Shown here: piece after piece, positions 9,420 through 18,624 of the stretch
How the letters are laid out: the number at the start of each line of letters is the position of its first letter
Numbering within the stretch: the first letter of the stretch is position 1
Source: Streptomyces venezuelae
Lineage (GTDB): Bacteria > Actinomycetota > Actinomycetes > Streptomycetales > Streptomycetaceae
DNA: 64,000 nt
NCBI RefSeq assembly: GCF_008642295.1
Contig: NZ_CP029190.1
Span: 1 to 64,000 of the forward strand
Direction of reading: 5' to 3'
Notes under the pieces: generated by a model
Seen by the model: only the letters and a program-made list of their open reading frames with translations
The model's database searches: none
Told to the model about the DNA's origin: nothing
Position numbers and translations under genes: made by a program

Positions 9420-10018
9420 TCGCCGTCCGTCGGGGGCTACGAGCGTCCGCCGGCCCGGGCGCGGTCGCGGCGCCACTGGACGGGGTGCACCGTTCCCCAC
9501 ATGCTGTACGGATGCTTCGACGCCTACGACGCCCCTGGCAGGACGGCAAGCGCGGCAGAACCCGGACGTAGCAGCCCGCATGAACGACTTCTACGACTCG
9601 CTCTCCTGCAACCGGAGAGGGCATCCGCCCAGGACGTGGCGCTCAAGTAGGTCCCACACCCTTCAGGTGTCACTCGACTACGACACCAGCGAGAGGAAGA
9701 TCCAGCTGCACCTCTCCTGCTCGGCTGGGCAAAACCAGCCTGGCTGGGAGCGATCACTCCAGGCCAACGCGGCACCCGTCCCAGCGCCAGTCACGCGTCG
9801 TCGCCGGGGCCGAGGCTGAACCAATCCTGCCTCTTGATCGAACGGACTGGCTTGGATGGGAAAGGACTAAGTTCGCTGTCAAAGGACAAGGCCGCTGTCC
9901 GGTTCTCAGTGAAGTTGGTCGCGGGATCGCATGGACCTGCACGGACTGGATTGAGTGAGACAGCTTCCGTGAGGAGCAATCGTCAAGACCTGTGGATCGC
10001 GTGTTCTAGGATCTTGGG
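9420..10018. other. About 600 bp without a supported gene
   Basis: Short open frames exist, for example at 9580-9819, but their composition is arginine- and serine-rich and unlike real proteins. No RNA gene or insertion-sequence end could be shown. The last 180 bases before the MBL start are less GC-rich and may hold its promoter. Confidence 0.5.
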
Positions 10019-10789
10019 ATGAGTGACGAGCTTCTCCACCTCACGGTTCTGGGCTGCGCAACGCCCTACCCGAGCGTGGACAATCCGTGCTCCGGCTATC
10101 TCGTGTCGAGCGGGGAGACTCGTATCTGGGTGGACGCGGGCAGCGGGACGCTCGGCCCGCTCCAGCGGCATGTGCGGCTGGATGAGCTCGATGCGATCTG
10201 GATCTCGCATCTGCATGCCGATCACAGCGCGGACTTGCTCACCGCGTACTACGGCGCTTTGTACGCGGACATCCACCTCGTAGCGCCGATCCCTCTCTAT
10301 GGGCCGCCTGGAATCGCCGACCGGCTGGCCAACTTCCTCACCAACACTCCGGCCCGCAGCCCGATCGAATCGGCCTTCACCGTCACCGAGTTGCACGACG
10401 GGCACCAGGCGGCCATCGGCTCGCTCCGACTGACCAGCCGGGCGGTGTCGCACGGCATCCCCGCCTTCGCCGTGCGCATCGAGGCGGCCGGCAAGTCGCT
10501 GGTGTACTCCGGGGACACGGCACCGTGCCCGAGCCTCACCGAGTTGGCCGAGGGATGCGACGTGCTGTTGTGCGAAGCCGAGAGCGCGCAGGCACCGGTC
10601 GAGGGCGACCAGGTGCACCACACGCCCGAGGACACCGGCGACACAGCCAGCACGGCAGGGGCGGGCCGACTGATCGTCACACACGTCGGCCGCTTCCTCA
10701 CGCCGCAGCAGGCGGTGGCGCGTGCCTCGGCGCGCTTCGAAGGTCCCGTCGACTACGCCGCGCCCGATGCGACCTTCTCGATCGGCTAG
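10019..10789 (+). CDS. MBL-fold hydrolase, ribonuclease Z-like
   Basis: HLHADH at residues 64-69 is the zinc motif. VYSGDTAPC and IVTHVGRF supply later ligands, and FAVRIEAAGKSLVYSGDT is characteristic of the RNase Z / YhfI-like branch. The protein has 256 residues and is intact. The exosite arm needed for tRNA 3' processing is not obvious, so it is more likely a general phosphodiesterase or hydrolase. It stands alone, followed by an opposite-strand transposase stub that shares its stop region. Confidence 0.85.
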   Translation: MSDELLHLTVLGCATPYPSVDNPCSGYLVSSGETRIWVDAGSGTLGPLQRHVRLDELDAIWISHLHADHSADLLTAYYGALYADIHLVAPIPLYGPPGIADRLANFLTNTPARSPIESAFTVTELHDGHQAAIGSLRLTSRAVSHGIPAFAVRIEAAGKSLVYSGDTAPCPSLTELAEGCDVLLCEAESAQAPVEGDQVHHTPEDTGDTASTAGAGRLIVTHVGRFLTPQQAVARASARFEGPVDYAAPDATFSIG

Positions 10790-11030
10790 GCCGCAGCCTC
10801 TCGAGGCCGTTCGACGAGCTGGCCGCATTCGAAGCGGGCTCCGGCGCGGACGAGGGCGACGAGGTGAGGTGCGTTCACTGCTCGCCAGCGGACCTGGGCG
10901 GACTCGACGAGTTTGAAGACCATCGCAAGGGCTGCGGCTCGGGATCCGGCGCCCTTGGTGACCTTGGTCCGCAGACGGACGGTTGCGAAAGTCGACTCGA
11001 TGGTCGGCCTCGGCGGCTCCTGCGGATCCC
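10786..11030 (-). pseudogene. IS256-family transposase, C-terminal stub
   Basis: Read on the minus strand it gives PTIESTFATVRLRTKVTKG and VNAPHLVALVRAGARFECG, the conserved end of IS256-family transposases (the E of the DDE triad is in IEST). No N-terminal part is present. It is a different IS256 subgroup from the intact copy at 18703. Confidence 0.75.
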
Positions 11031-11049
11031 CCTGGCGACTCGTCGGCAT

Positions 11050-11198
11050 CGGCTGCGGTAAGAGCGCTGAGCGCCCTCCTCGCGAGGCAGCAGGAGGTTC
11101 ATCGTGGCGAAGCGACGAAGCTCCGCAAGGCCCTGGGAGTCGCGCAGGGCGAGAACCTGGAGCTGGGTCGGCGCCTGGCCCGTCATGAAAGCGATTGA
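11050..11198 (+). pseudogene. Short coiled-coil fragment, possibly from a DUF6262-like protein
   Basis: RALSALLARQQEVHRGEATK followed by LRKALGVAQGENLELGRRLA is a heptad-rich piece ending in a stop. It resembles the C-terminal coil of small proteins encoded beside tyrosine recombinases in actinomycetes. It directly abuts the IS256 stub and has no start of its own, so it is probably a cut gene end. Confidence 0.3.
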
Positions 11199-11221
11199 GT
11201 GATGGTGGCCCTGGGTGAGGG

Positions 11222-12721
11222 TCAGCCCACGGACGCACTCCAGCCGGCTCCGGCCGCGACGAGCAAGGCGCCCTGGTGCAAGTCGAGGCTGCAGGCAGTA
11301 GTGGGCTTCCCCACCTGGACGAGCGGGCCGGGCCCCTGGAACGCGGCGGCGTGGAGGCGGAAGGAGTTCGGCTCGGTGCAGCCGACAGTCCGCAGTCGCC
11401 AAGGTCCCGAAGAGCTCTTGTCAGTGCTGGGCGGCAGAGCGAGTTGGAGCTGCGCGGCGGCCGGACGCTCTGTCTGGTAGTCGGTGTGTGCCGCCGTCCA
11501 GGCGGCCATGACGAGAGCTGCCTGCGAAGGCGTGCCGGACACGGGCGAGCCGTCGGTGAGGGAGGGAGGTGTTCGTTCGGGCGCCCGGGGTGTCTCGATG
11601 ATGTCCGGGCGGCCTGCCTGTTCCCTGAGGACCGCGACGAACCAGCGTGTGAGGCCCGGCCCGCCCTGGCCGGCCCAGGCTCGGATCACGTCCTGGAAGG
11701 CCGCCTCACGGCGGCGGGCGCCGCGTTGTGACCCGGCGGCCAGGATCGCTGCACCCGCTCCTGAGAAGGCTCGGCACAGCTTCAGCACGGGGACGCGATC
11801 CGCATGGGCGGCATAGCGCACCGAGCGGAGCTCCAACATGGAGTGGTGCAGAAGCACGGCGGCAGCGTGCGCGTCGGAGCTCAGATCTCCGCCCGGCGGC
11901 CGAACCAGGCGGCCCGACCCGCCGGTTCGGGGCGGGGTGACCGCATCCGCGCGTCGACCAGCGGTCGACAGATGCCATGAACGGTCGTCCAGGTGGTACT
12001 CGCCACCGGCGGCGCGGAGCCGACCGCCCGGGCCCAGGGAAATTCCGACCTCCCGCACTCCGGCATCCAGGATCACTCCCTGCGTGTCGGAAAGACCGAA
12101 GGCGATGTCGGTGACACCGTCCAGCCACACGTTCAGCACAGCGGGGGGCGCAGGCTCATCGACAGGAAACTTTCGATCAGTGACCAACTGGAGAAAGGCG
12201 GTCAGGCGAGTACCGGCACGCTCTACCTGCAGGTGGCGGACGGATGCCGTCGCCAGATCGTAGTCGGGGACCAGTTCGTCCACGTTCTGGCGTGTAAGCC
12301 TGCATTGCGGTGTCATGACGTGTCCGCGGTAGTCGCGGCCTGGCGTGTGCGGCTTGGCCGGTGGTAGGAGCGATTCGATGTCGTACCCGGCAATCGCGGC
12401 CTGCTCGGTCATCCATCCGCGCCGCCGCTCGCCGAGACCGGCCATCCACTCCAGCACGGTCGTCGCCCGTCGGTCACGTTCATCGGCGCTGGACGTGCTT
12501 GCGGCCCAGAACAGCGGAAACAGATTGTTGTCCCACACATCAGATGCCGCGCGAATGGTTTCCCTGTCGAACACGCGGACGTCTGCCGCAGCCTCCGTCA
12601 TCTGCTCCAGCGAGCGGTCCAGGAGTGCTGCCAGCACGGACATGGCCGACGCGGGACGCGGCGAGCGCGGTACATCGGACGGTGGAGGGGCAGGTATGAC
12701 CACGTCGTGATCGTCGCACAT
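11222..12721 (-). CDS. Hypothetical protein, about 500 residues
   Basis: One long frame on the minus strand with normal composition throughout, for example ETIRAASDVWDNNLFPLFWA, RDYRGHVMTPQCRLTRQNVD, LDGVTDIAFGLSDTQGVILD and REVGISLGPGGRLRAAGG. No catalytic motif, signal peptide or membrane segment stands out. The start is uncertain: no candidate has a good ribosome site; I used the ATG at 12721, but the frame is open to 12850. It lies beside a SUKH gene in the toxin-immunity region, so a role there is possible but unproven. Confidence 0.55.
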   Translation of the reverse strand: MCDDHDVVIPAPPPSDVPRSPRPASAMSVLAALLDRSLEQMTEAAADVRVFDRETIRAASDVWDNNLFPLFWAASTSSADERDRRATTVLEWMAGLGERRRGWMTEQAAIAGYDIESLLPPAKPHTPGRDYRGHVMTPQCRLTRQNVDELVPDYDLATASVRHLQVERAGTRLTAFLQLVTDRKFPVDEPAPPAVLNVWLDGVTDIAFGLSDTQGVILDAGVREVGISLGPGGRLRAAGGEYHLDDRSWHLSTAGRRADAVTPPRTGGSGRLVRPPGGDLSSDAHAAAVLLHHSMLELRSVRYAAHADRVPVLKLCRAFSGAGAAILAAGSQRGARRREAAFQDVIRAWAGQGGPGLTRWFVAVLREQAGRPDIIETPRAPERTPPSLTDGSPVSGTPSQAALVMAAWTAAHTDYQTERPAAAQLQLALPPSTDKSSSGPWRLRTVGCTEPNSFRLHAAAFQGPGPLVQVGKPTTACSLDLHQGALLVAAGAGWSASVG

Positions 12722-12882
12722 CCTTGGACGCGGGCAGGGAATCAGCATCAGCCGCGAGACTCCCAACCTGATCACGGGCCTTCGACACGCCAGTGGCACG
12801 GCCTCCGAAGAGTCACCGAAGATGGAGAACCGGTTCCCACGCGAGGCCACGACTGGCTGGACTACGAAAAACGAGAGAGACC

Positions 12883-13407
12883 ATGACCGCCCTTGAGCGA
12901 CTTCGACACCTCGTGCAGCCGTCGAGTAGGGGTACCCTTATCGACTGGGACGACATCGCGGCGGCGTACGGCACCCGATTCCCGTCCGACTACAGGGACT
13001 TCCTGTCCGTCTACGGCAGCGGCGAAATCGACGGAATACTGGCCGTCTTCGCCCCGAGCACGGACCCTCACTTTCCTTCGCGTCACACCTCGAGGCTTCC
13101 GGCGGATGTTCTCGACCTACCGGAGGTCGACGAGTGGAACGACCCGTTGCACGCCGAGCTCTACGGCCCGGCGGACATCATGGTGTGGGGGGAGACGGTC
13201 GAAGCGGACGTGCTGGGCTGGATCACGAGCAGCGACGAACCCGGCACGTGGCCTGTGGCTGTCTATGCGCACGGCGGTGAGTGGACGGTCTACGACTGCA
13301 CCATGACGGAATTCCTGCTGCAGCTCCTCACTGGAGAATTCGATGGGAACCCGACAGGGCTGACGCTTTTGTTCGGAAAAGGTAGCGCGGAGTTCACCAC
13401 CGGCTGA
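12883..13407 (+). CDS. SMI1/KNR4 (SUKH) family protein
   Basis: The N-terminal half has the SUKH signature: LIDWDDIAAAYGTRFPSDYR with DFLSVYGSGEIDG, then the C-terminal WPVAVYAHGGEWTVYDCTM. The protein has 174 residues. GAGAGAGA lies just before the ATG. SUKH proteins are mostly immunity proteins against secreted nuclease or deaminase toxins in bacteria. Its neighbourhood includes RHS toxin pieces and another SUKH gene at 16199, which supports that role. Confidence 0.85.
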   Translation: MTALERLRHLVQPSSRGTLIDWDDIAAAYGTRFPSDYRDFLSVYGSGEIDGILAVFAPSTDPHFPSRHTSRLPADVLDLPEVDEWNDPLHAELYGPADIMVWGETVEADVLGWITSSDEPGTWPVAVYAHGGEWTVYDCTMTEFLLQLLTGEFDGNPTGLTLLFGKGSAEFTTG

Positions 13408-13570
13408 CAGGTCAGGAAACAGGAACAGGACACTGTCTCCGGTGCCTCTCTGGGGGCGGTTCGTGAGTTTTGAGCGGCTCTGTCGTCGCCTGATGGTGTG
13501 GGCGCGGGGCGGAATCGGCCGGTCCGCAGGCGCTCCTCTGCTGGTGTGTCGAGGAGGCTTCCCAGTCGCC

Positions 13571-14029
13571 TCAATGTTCGCGCCACGCGGTCCTGAGGGC
13601 TTCGAGCTCGGTGCGGGGGAAGTGCTCACCCCACTTGCCGCGGTACGCGCTCTCGCCGTACTCCCTCACAACCTCGTCGAAGCATCGGATCACTGCTCGG
13701 GCAACCACGTCGATGTTCTGCTGGGCGGACCAGATCTCGGTCCCCTTGTTGTCGTGGTCACTGCCGTGGGCCAGCTCCAGTACGCGGATCCACACGTCGA
13801 TGCCTTCACGGCAGAAGATCCACCGGAAGGCGGTGGGTTCGGCCTCGAACTGTGCTCGCGACTCGGTTTCGCCGACGATCAGACGTGTTACTGCCGTCAA
13901 GAGATCTTCGGGGGCAGCGGTGACGTATGAGGCCGTGACTTCGGCTTCCGCCTGGTGGTCGCTGACGGTGCAATCGGCCCAGCCGCGTCCGGACAGGACC
14001 CAAGCGAGACGGAGGTGGGCCATCCTCAT
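13571..14029 (-). CDS. Hypothetical protein, possible immunity protein
   Basis: An intact frame of 152 residues: MRMAHLRLAWVLSGRGWADC, EDLLTAVTRLIVGETESRAQ, FRWIFCREGIDVWIRVLELA, GKWGEHFPRTELEALRTAW. The start has GGAGGAGGAGA immediately upstream, a strong site. I do not recognise a family. Size, acidity and position between two SUKH genes resemble immunity proteins kept in arrays next to polymorphic toxins; that is inference only. Confidence 0.6.
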   Translation of the reverse strand: MRMAHLRLAWVLSGRGWADCTVSDHQAEAEVTASYVTAAPEDLLTAVTRLIVGETESRAQFEAEPTAFRWIFCREGIDVWIRVLELAHGSDHDNKGTEIWSAQQNIDVVARAVIRCFDEVVREYGESAYRGKWGEHFPRTELEALRTAWREH

Positions 14030-14208
14030 TCTCCTCCTCCAGTGACGGGTCCCTGCGCTGACCACCGAGGGACCTCGCCCACATCCGAGTGTGGCGGACG
14101 GCGAGACTGCTGGCCAGCGGATTCTCTGCCGCTCAGTGAGCTCTTTCAGAGTGGCCACTGATTCCCAATGGTGTTGTCAAGCGGCGGTAGTGACCCACTG
14201 TGGTCGGG

Positions 14209-15423
14209 TCATATCGCTGTCGCGCCTGCGCGGGCCGCAGCGGTCTCGAAGAGCTTGTGGTCGCGCAGGAGGGCCCAGAGCACGTTTAGGCGGCGCCGGG
14301 CGAGGGCCAGGACGGCTTGCTTGTGGGACTTTCCCTCCGCGCGTTTGCGCTGGTAGTACCGCTTCGATTCAGGGCAATGCACGGCGGCGACCTGGGCAGA
14401 GAGATAGAACATTCGTAACAGTCGCCTGCTGTAGCGCCGGGGCCTGCGGAGGTTACCGCTGACCTTGCCCGAGTCACGGGGGACCGGGGCCAGGCCGGCC
14501 ACACCGGCGAGCCGGTCGGAGCTACCGAACACGGACATGTCTCCACCGGTAGCGGCGATGAACTCGGCGCCCAGCGTCATGCCGATGCCGGGCATGCTGG
14601 TGATCACCTCTGCGTCGGGATGCTCCCGGAACCGGGCCTCGATCTGGGCTTCGAGTTCCGAGATTTCCTCGTCGAGGGCCGTCACCGCTGCGGCCAGCGT
14701 GTGGACCATCCGCGCGCAGGTCCTTTCCCCGGGAACGACGGTGAACTGGGCTTCTCCGGCGGTCACCGCGGCCTCGGCCGTGCTCCTGGCAGCGGTGCTG
14801 GTGCGCACGCCGTGGTTCTTCAACCAGGTCGTGAGCCGCGACCGGCCGATCCTTCGCAGGGCTGCCGGGGTTTGGTAGCCGGCCAGCAGAATCAGCGCGC
14901 TCTTGGAGGTGCTCAGATCGAAGGCACGCTCCAGGGCGGGGAAGTACTCCAGCAGCTGCGCGCGGAGGCGGTTGATCGCGCGAGTGCGGTCGGCCGCGAG
15001 GTCGATCCGGCGCGCGGTCAGAATCCGCAGGTCTACTGCGATCTCACCGAGCTCCTGCAGAGGCTGCAGGTCACGGCGCATGCGGGCGGTGTCGGCGATG
15101 ATGAACGCGTCCTTCGCGTCCGTCTTCCCGCTGCCCCGGTAGGCCGCTGAGGCGTGGTGCACGGTCCGGCCGGGGATGTAGAGCAGCTTCTGGCCGTGGT
15201 TGACCAGCAGCGCGATCCACAATGAGGCCCCGCCGGCGTTCAGGTCGACGGCCCAGGTGACCAGGCCGCCGTCGGCTATCCCCAATACATCACCGAGGAG
15301 TTCGAGCAGTTCAGCCTCGCTGTTCGGCACACGCCGCGACAGCAGCGTCGTCCCGTTGGCATCGATGACCGTGCAGTGGTGCTCGGCCTTCCCCGCGTCC
15401 GTCCCGGCCCACAATTCCGGCAC
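14209..15423 (-). CDS. IS110-family transposase
   Basis: Intact protein of 404 residues from the GTG at 15423 (VPELWAGTDAGKAEHH), preceded by GGAGGAGG. It has the DEDD-type N-terminal catalytic domain (ELWAGTDAGK, then AYRGSGKTDAKDAFIIADTA) and the C-terminal transposase_20 region (TSMPGIGMTLGAEFIAATGG, DSGKVSGNLRRPRRYSRRL) with its conserved Ser. IS110 elements lack terminal inverted repeats, so the exact ends cannot be set; they lie within about 14160-15500. The gene looks functional. Confidence 0.9.
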   Translation of the reverse strand: MPELWAGTDAGKAEHHCTVIDANGTTLLSRRVPNSEAELLELLGDVLGIADGGLVTWAVDLNAGGASLWIALLVNHGQKLLYIPGRTVHHASAAYRGSGKTDAKDAFIIADTARMRRDLQPLQELGEIAVDLRILTARRIDLAADRTRAINRLRAQLLEYFPALERAFDLSTSKSALILLAGYQTPAALRRIGRSRLTTWLKNHGVRTSTAARSTAEAAVTAGEAQFTVVPGERTCARMVHTLAAAVTALDEEISELEAQIEARFREHPDAEVITSMPGIGMTLGAEFIAATGGDMSVFGSSDRLAGVAGLAPVPRDSGKVSGNLRRPRRYSRRLLRMFYLSAQVAAVHCPESKRYYQRKRAEGKSHKQAVLALARRRLNVLWALLRDHKLFETAAARAGATAI

Positions 15424-15692
15424 CGATCCTCCTCCGACGTGGTGTTGTGTCCCACCAGCAGACGACCTCGCCGACGCATCCATACGAGCGATTCAGTTCG
15501 CGTATCCCAATTAGCGGCCGAGTCGTCGCGGGGTGCCGGGCGGCCAATCAGTGGAAGCCACATCATCGGCTATCGGGTGACAGCCATACCCAGCACCCCT
15601 GGATGCTCCGATCCTACGAATGACCGGAACGGCCCACGACGAACGGTATGGATCGGGTGACGGGCCAGCGTCCCGCAACTCACGAGGCTCCC

Positions 15693-16132
15693 GTGCCGTT
15701 GAGAGAGGTGTTCGACCTAACAAATCATCAGCGCAGGAGCCTCGTTGGTTCCCCGTTCTGCCGCACTTGACCTGCCGCACGCCCTGGTCGAGTGAGTATC
15801 CATGCTCATCTGCCCGGCCGCACCCACGACCTGACCGCGGCCCGCACCCACCGCATCATCCGGATCTGCGAACGCCAGGCCGTCCCCGTCCTGTGCCGAC
15901 CGCGCCTACATCGGGGCCGGCCCGTGGGTGACCACGCCCATCAGACGGCTTCCCGGCCAGGACCTCACCGCAACCCAGCAGACAATCAACCGAGCCCTGT
16001 CGGCGGCACGAGCACCGGTCGAACGAAGTCGCGCGGCTCAAGTCCTGGCAGGTCTTCCGCCGGGCCCGCTGCAGCCCGAACCGAATGACCGTCGTCGCCG
16101 CAGCCATCCTCATCCTGGAACGTCAACGCTGA
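15693..16132 (+). pseudogene. IS5-like (helix-turn-helix type) transposase remnant with internal deletion
   Basis: The start VPLREVFDLTNHQRRSLVG and PHALVE are the N-terminus of this transposase type. The sequence then jumps to the catalytic C-terminal part: LPGRTHDLTAARTHRIIRIC, later NRALSAARAPVE and FRRARCSPNRMTVVAA, ending RQR and a stop. About half of the middle is missing and the frame changes at least twice. It lies between IS110 and the SUKH gene at 16199. Confidence 0.7.
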
Positions 16133-16198
16133 TGAATCTCATTGCCGTTCCAGGGTGAGGACGGATTGGCAATGGCCGTCATCCAGTTGGGAACCGTC

Positions 16199-16768
16199 TC
16201 ACGACCAGACAAGTCGACCTTCGTTGAATCGACAGACCGGGGAGATTCCATCGGCGATCCTCGTCAGCGTCTCCGCTACGGAGTCGAAATACTGGGCCAT
16301 CGATTCGTACTCGCCCGTGACCGTGGGGCCACCCACGAACCAACTGCCGACGCGCCCGTCCCGCACATCGATGAACTTTCCCATCCAGCCGTCCTGGTCC
16401 GACAGGAACGGGATCCACTCGTTACGCCAGAACGGACTGTCCGGCTGGTCCGGAGGGTCGAATCCACAGCGCGTGGAACGGTTCGCGTAGAGCCTCTCCA
16501 TCGCCCGGATGCCCAGAAAGAAGCTTCCCTCGTCGGGGAACCCGTCGAAGCCGCAGCATGCCACGTCGTCTTCGACGTCTTCCTCCGGCAGATCCAGATT
16601 GTTCTGCAACAGCCACGTCCGCAGGTCCCCATGCAGGGCGATCCCCATCCGTTCCTCGGCTGCCGCGAGCATCTGCTCCGTAGCGGGCCCTGGCAGATCC
16701 GCGTGATCCGCCGGCGCGTGCTCCCGAAGAAGACTCATCACACGCAACCAACTCTCAGCCACACTCAT
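16199..16768 (-). CDS. SMI1/KNR4 (SUKH) family protein, likely immunity protein of the RHS toxin
   Basis: MLAAAEERMGIALHGDLRTW, then LLQNNLDLPEEDV, matches the SUKH N-terminal helix and pocket. FFLGIRAMERLYANR and WIPFLSDQDGWMGKFIDVRD give the conserved WIPF..D..G core of the family. The protein has 189 residues and is intact. In minus-strand order it follows the RHS protein pieces at 20060-21297 and 18300-18624, the usual place for the cognate immunity gene. An IS3 element now separates them. Confidence 0.87.
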   Translation of the reverse strand: MSVAESWLRVMSLLREHAPADHADLPGPATEQMLAAAEERMGIALHGDLRTWLLQNNLDLPEEDVEDDVACCGFDGFPDEGSFFLGIRAMERLYANRSTRCGFDPPDQPDSPFWRNEWIPFLSDQDGWMGKFIDVRDGRVGSWFVGGPTVTGEYESMAQYFDSVAETLTRIADGISPVCRFNEGRLVWS

Positions 16769-16803
16769 CGCCCTCTGCCCTCTGTCCTCTCTACAGGGAT
16801 GCC

Positions 16804-17074
16804 TCCGTCCGACGACGCCGCTGCGGAGGTTGGGAAGTACCGGCCGGAAAACCTTGCAGGGATGGTACTTCGAGCATGCGTCCCCCATCCCTCCCCACGA
16901 CGATCTTCCGACCCGAAGCGCTGGGCCGGCCCCTCAGCGGAGTGACCGCCCGCGACTTTTCACAGACAAACCACCGTGCCCGGCAGGCCCAGCCTCGGAG
17001 CTTCCAGGACTCAAACGACGGCCAAGGCGTCACCCTGGAGCGGTGAAGGGGGCTGCCGCACGATCGGGGGACAT
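16804..17074. other. Spacer between SUKH gene and IS3 element, no supported gene
   Basis: This stretch may hold the lost 3' end of the RHS toxin on the minus strand, but no frame gives a convincing protein. The exact left end of the IS3 element also lies here or just after and could not be fixed. Confidence 0.35.
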
Positions 17075-17117
17075 CTGAACTCGCTTGCCCTGCTGGGCAG
17101 GTGGGAAGGATGTCGCT

Positions 17118-18280
17118 GTGCCCAAGCCCTATCCGGAAGAGTTCCGCCAGGACGTCGCGCGGGTCGCGAGGAACCGCGGTCTGGGTGTGACGGTCGAGCA
17201 GGTCGCCACCGACGTCGGGGTCCACCCGATGACGTTGTGGACGTGGATGCGCCGGGCGGACAGCGACGACGGGTCCAAGCCCGGAGTTTCCAGCAAGGAG
17301 AGTGCGGAGCTGCGGGAGGCGCGTCGGCGGATCAAGCTGCTGGAGCAGGAGAACGAGGTTCTGCGTCGGGCTGCGGCCTATTTGTCGCAGGCGCATCTGC
17401 CGGGAAAAGGATCTACCCGCTCGTGAAGGAGCTGGCCGGGGACGGGGTGCCCGTCGCGGTGACGTGCCGGGTGCTCAAGCTCGCCAGGCAGCCCTACTAC
17501 CGCTGGCTCGACAAGCCGGTGGCCGACGCTGTTGTCGAGGAGGCGTATCGCGCGAACGCGTTGTTCGGTGCCCACCGTGAGGACCCTGAGTTCGGCTACC
17601 GCTTCCTGGCCGATGAGGCCCGCAGCACCGGGGCCGCGATGGCGGACCGGACCGCGTGGCGGATCTGCCGGGACAACCGCTGGTGGAGCGTGTTCGGCAA
17701 GAAGCGAGGCCGGGGCAGGAAGGCCGGCCCACCGGTGCACGACGATCTCGTCCGCCGTGACTTCACCGCGGCTGGCCCGAACCGGTTGTGGCTCGCTGAC
17801 ATCACCGAGCACGCCACCGGCGACGGCAAGCTGTATCTCTGCGCGATCAAGGATGTCTTCAGCAACAGGATCGTGGGCTACTCCATCGATACACGGATGA
17901 AGTCCCGGCTGGCCGTGACCGCCCTGGACAACGCCGTGGCCCGGCGTGAACACGTCGACGGATGCGTCCTGCACACCGATCGCGGATCGCAATTCCGCTC
18001 CCGGAAGTTCCTCCGGGCGCTCGACGGCCACCGGATGGCCGGGTCGATAGGGAGGGTCGGGGCAGCCGGCGACAACGCGGCCATGGAGTCCTTCTTCAGT
18101 CTGCTGCAGAAGAACGTCCTCGACCGCAGGAAGTGGGCCACCCGCGAGGAACTGCGGATCGCCATCGTGACCTGGATCGAGCGGACCTACCACCGCCGTC
18201 GTCGGCAAGCCGCACTCGGCCGACTGACCCCCGTCGAATTCGAGACCGTCATGACCACACCGGCCCTCCAGGCCGGGTGA
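17118..18280 (+). CDS. IS3-family transposase, OrfAB made by -1 frameshifting
   Basis: OrfA (17118-17426) is a small helix-turn-helix protein: YPEEFRQDVARVARNRGLGV and a coiled-coil RIKLLEQENEVLRRAAAYLS. OrfB, in the -1 frame from about 17406, holds the rve integrase core: NRLWLADITEH (first D), VLHTDRGSQFRS (second D) and DNAAMESFFSLLQ (E). The ATG-less start is GTG at 17118 with GGAAGGA upstream. The slippery heptamer at 17402-17408 allows the fusion. Both parts are intact, so the element looks active. It sits inside the RHS/immunity locus. Confidence 0.88.
17402..17408 (+). promoter_or_regulatory. Slippery heptamer GGGAAAA for -1 frameshifting
   Basis: In the OrfA frame it reads G GGA AAA, the canonical X XXY YYZ arrangement. 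It lies just before the end of OrfA, and the -1 frame opens directly into OrfB (KRIYPLVKELAG). Confidence 0.75.
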
Positions 18281-18299
18281 CTCAACCTGTCACCCGAAC

Positions 18300-18624
18300 C
18301 TGCATCAGACCCGACGTAGGGCGGGAGCTCTCCCTTCATCCAGTAAAGAATGACGTCGATCGGGGTGGCTTCTCGAAGATCCACAGGCGCCACACTGGAC
18401 ACCGAAGACTTGCCGCTTCCGGAACTACTACCACTGCCTGAGCTGTTGCTGCCGCTCTTCGAACTCCCACCCCCGGAGCGTCCGGTCTGGGTGTTCGGCC
18501 CGCGGCCGTCATGCCCCTCGGGTTCGGGCATGGGGTCGCCGTCGTCGGGGCACCATTCTTCGGCTCCTCCGGCGCCGCCACAGCCCAGGCCCAGGCCGGT
18601 GGGGTCGGAGAAGGTCAGGGTTGG
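18300..18624 (-). pseudogene. RHS-repeat protein, C-terminal fragment
   Basis: Reading on the minus strand from the IS256 end gives LTFSDPTGLGLGCGGAGG. The DPTGL signature marks the end of an RHS core, where the variable toxin tip begins. It continues through a Gly/Ser-rich linker (GSNSSGSGSSSGSG) into VDLREATPIDVILYWMKGEL and is then lost at the IS3 element. Both ends are cut by insertion sequences. It is probably the tail of the gene whose N-terminal part lies at 20060-21297. Confidence 0.65.

Noticed and set aside
9580..9819. 79-codon open frame
   Set aside because: Composition is unlike a real protein and there is no ribosome site.
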